NCBI GenBank assembly: GCA_913020115.1
Contig: CAJWBQ010000013.1
Location: forward strand, 1-64,000
Source: an uncultured Cellvibrionales bacterium
GTDB lineage: Bacteria; Pseudomonadota; Gammaproteobacteria; Pseudomonadales; Cellvibrionaceae
Reading direction: 5' to 3'
DNA: 64,000 nucleotides
Below, piece after piece: positions 63,011 through 64,000 of this stretch (the stretch's first letter is position 1; the number at the start of each line of letters is the position of its first letter). The notes under the pieces are model-generated. The model searched no databases and was not told where the DNA came from. It worked only from the letters and a program-made list of their open reading frames with translations. Position numbers and translations under genes: made by a program.

Positions 63011-64000
63011 TCACTTGGCCACTTTATAGAGCCAAATTCGCAAAATGGACACTAACTTATTTACATCAATAGGTTTCGTTAAATATTCGGATGCACCCGC
63101 ACTGATACATTTCTCTCGGTCTTCCTGCATGGCCTTCGCGGTTAAAGCTATTATTGGTATATCTTTATAGGGTTTCATCTCGCGAATTTTACCCATGGCT
63201 TCATATCCATCCATAATTGGCATCATGATATCCATTAGAATCAAGTCATAGCCGCCCACACCACCACTTTCATATATAACATTCAGCGCTTCAATCGCCT
63301 CTTCACCATTGCTTGCCACATCAACATCTAAACCCATATCTTCCAATTGACGAGACAAGGCAAAAAGATTTCTCATGTCGTCATCAACAAGAAGCACTTT
63401 TCGGCCCTGTAGCATTGCGTTTTCATTATGCAAAGAACCAATCACATTTAAATGTTTGGCCGAAAGGTCAGCGGTAACCCGATGAAGGAAAAGAGACACA
63501 TCGTCCAGCAGACGCTCAGGAGATTCCGCGCCCTTAATAATGACATTATTGGTGTATTTCGTAAGAGTTTTTTGTTCATCGTCAGAAATTTCCTGCCCGG
63601 TATAAACAATAACTGGGGATCTTTCTTCTTCAGGCAGATCAGCCATATACTCCAATATTTCGTAGCCGCTCATGTCAGGCAAACCTAAATCCAGAATAAC
63701 GCAATCAAAGTTATCGTTCTTAAACAAAGTTTTTGCATCCATTCCCGTTGCACATGCCGTAATCTTAACTTTATCACTGCTAATTAGACGCTCAATGGCT
63801 TTGCTTGAACTCTCATCATCTTCAATCAGCAACACAGATTTTTGCTGCCCCTCCAAAGTTTCAGTGATACCTGATAAAATTGATTCAACTGCGCTGGCCT
63901 CTATGGGCTTTTGCAAAAAGCTTACAGCTCCTCCCGTTAGAAATTCGTTGTTATTGTTATCTCGTCCAGAAATAACATGTACCGGAATATCCCTAGTTTT
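63011..64000 (-). CDS. Hybrid sensor kinase, C-terminal part (partial at the window edge)
   Basis: The reading frame runs open through 64000 without a start, so the gene continues beyond the window. The visible 330 residues are the end of one receiver (IPVHVISGRDNNNNEF up to SFLQKPIEA), a second receiver (Asp in CVILDLGLPDMSG) and a third (Asp in LILMDIMMPIMDG, Lys in YLTKPID). Three tandem receivers after a kinase core are common in HAMP-repeat hybrid kinases. It heads a cluster with CheR, CheB and a GGDEF protein; methylation by CheR/CheB and signalling to cyclic di-GMP are inferred. Confidence 0.9.
   Translation of the reverse strand, partial: KTRDIPVHVISGRDNNNNEFLTGGAVSFLQKPIEASAVESILSGITETLEGQQKSVLLIEDDESSSKAIERLISSDKVKITACATGMDAKTLFKNDNFDCVILDLGLPDMSGYEILEYMADLPEEERSPVIVYTGQEISDDEQKTLTKYTNNVIIKGAESPERLLDDVSLFLHRVTADLSAKHLNVIGSLHNENAMLQGRKVLLVDDDMRNLFALSRQLEDMGLDVDVASNGEEAIEALNVIYESGGVGGYDLILMDIMMPIMDGYEAMGKIREMKPYKDIPIIALTAKAMQEDREKCISAGASEYLTKPIDVNKLVSILRIWLYKVAK

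Overview
The window looks like chromosomal DNA of a free-living, probably marine, gammaproteobacterium. This is inferred from an E. coli-like RadD, an HtpX protease, TonB-dependent uptake, a CzcCBA-type metal efflux system, a sigma-54-driven nitrate transporter, many LysR/TetR regulators and a hybrid-kinase/CheR/CheB/GGDEF cluster. A Cellvibrionales-like lineage is my guess and cannot be proven here. I found no rRNA, tRNA, CRISPR array, phage or intact insertion sequence. I also see no recognisable anti-phage system.

Region by region. 0-2.3 kb: a hybrid histidine kinase whose PAS domain carries the two key heme-pocket residues of FixL. 2.7-5.3 kb: a lone Rieske oxygenase divergent from a PaaX-family regulator, bracketed by two copies of a short repeat, one of them within a large inverted repeat. 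5.4-14.4 kb: small regulator/target modules (DUF2306-like membrane protein, SDR remnant and TetR; LysR and cytochrome b561; HtpX; double PPOX-like flavoprotein and AraC; TetR and SnoaL-like protein), several with clear palindromic operators. 14.4-15.0 kb: a gene-free stretch with an attC-like hairpin and a perfect 15-bp stem. 15.0-21.2 kb: a metal-efflux operon (CzcI-like, CzcC, CzcB, CzcA). 21.2-22.0 kb: a long divergent regulatory region with a textbook sigma-54 promoter. 22.0-26.6 kb: nrtABC-type nitrate/nitrite ABC transporter plus an outer-membrane porin, closed by a terminator. 26.8-49 kb: an accessory region rich in small redox and detoxification enzymes (two ABM monooxygenase-like proteins, quinone-oxidoreductase-like MDR, two GSTs, MAPEG, AhpD-like, Nudix, pirin, two azoreductases, 2OG oxygenase), each near its own LysR or TetR regulator, mixed with decayed genes (M3 peptidase, acyl-CoA dehydrogenase, MFS transporter). 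49.2-51.7 kb: radD and a VOC protein. 51.8-60.1 kb: an OmpR-type two-component system divergent from a TonB-dependent receptor, GPH-type symporter, GNAT acetyltransferase and neutral-ceramidase-family protein. 60.3-64.0 kb: a translationally coupled cluster of hybrid kinase (running off the window), CheR, CheB and a REC-PAS-GGDEF diguanylate cyclase.

Functionally, the window combines nitrogen acquisition, metal resistance, electrophile/quinone/aromatic detoxification under local one-regulator switches, and signalling that ends in cyclic-di-GMP. The most interesting unexplained items are the repeat-bracketed Rieske/PaaX module, the FixL-like PAS kinase, the tandem LysR-azoreductase modules with a strong palindromic operator, and the decayed genes lying at perfect inverted repeats.
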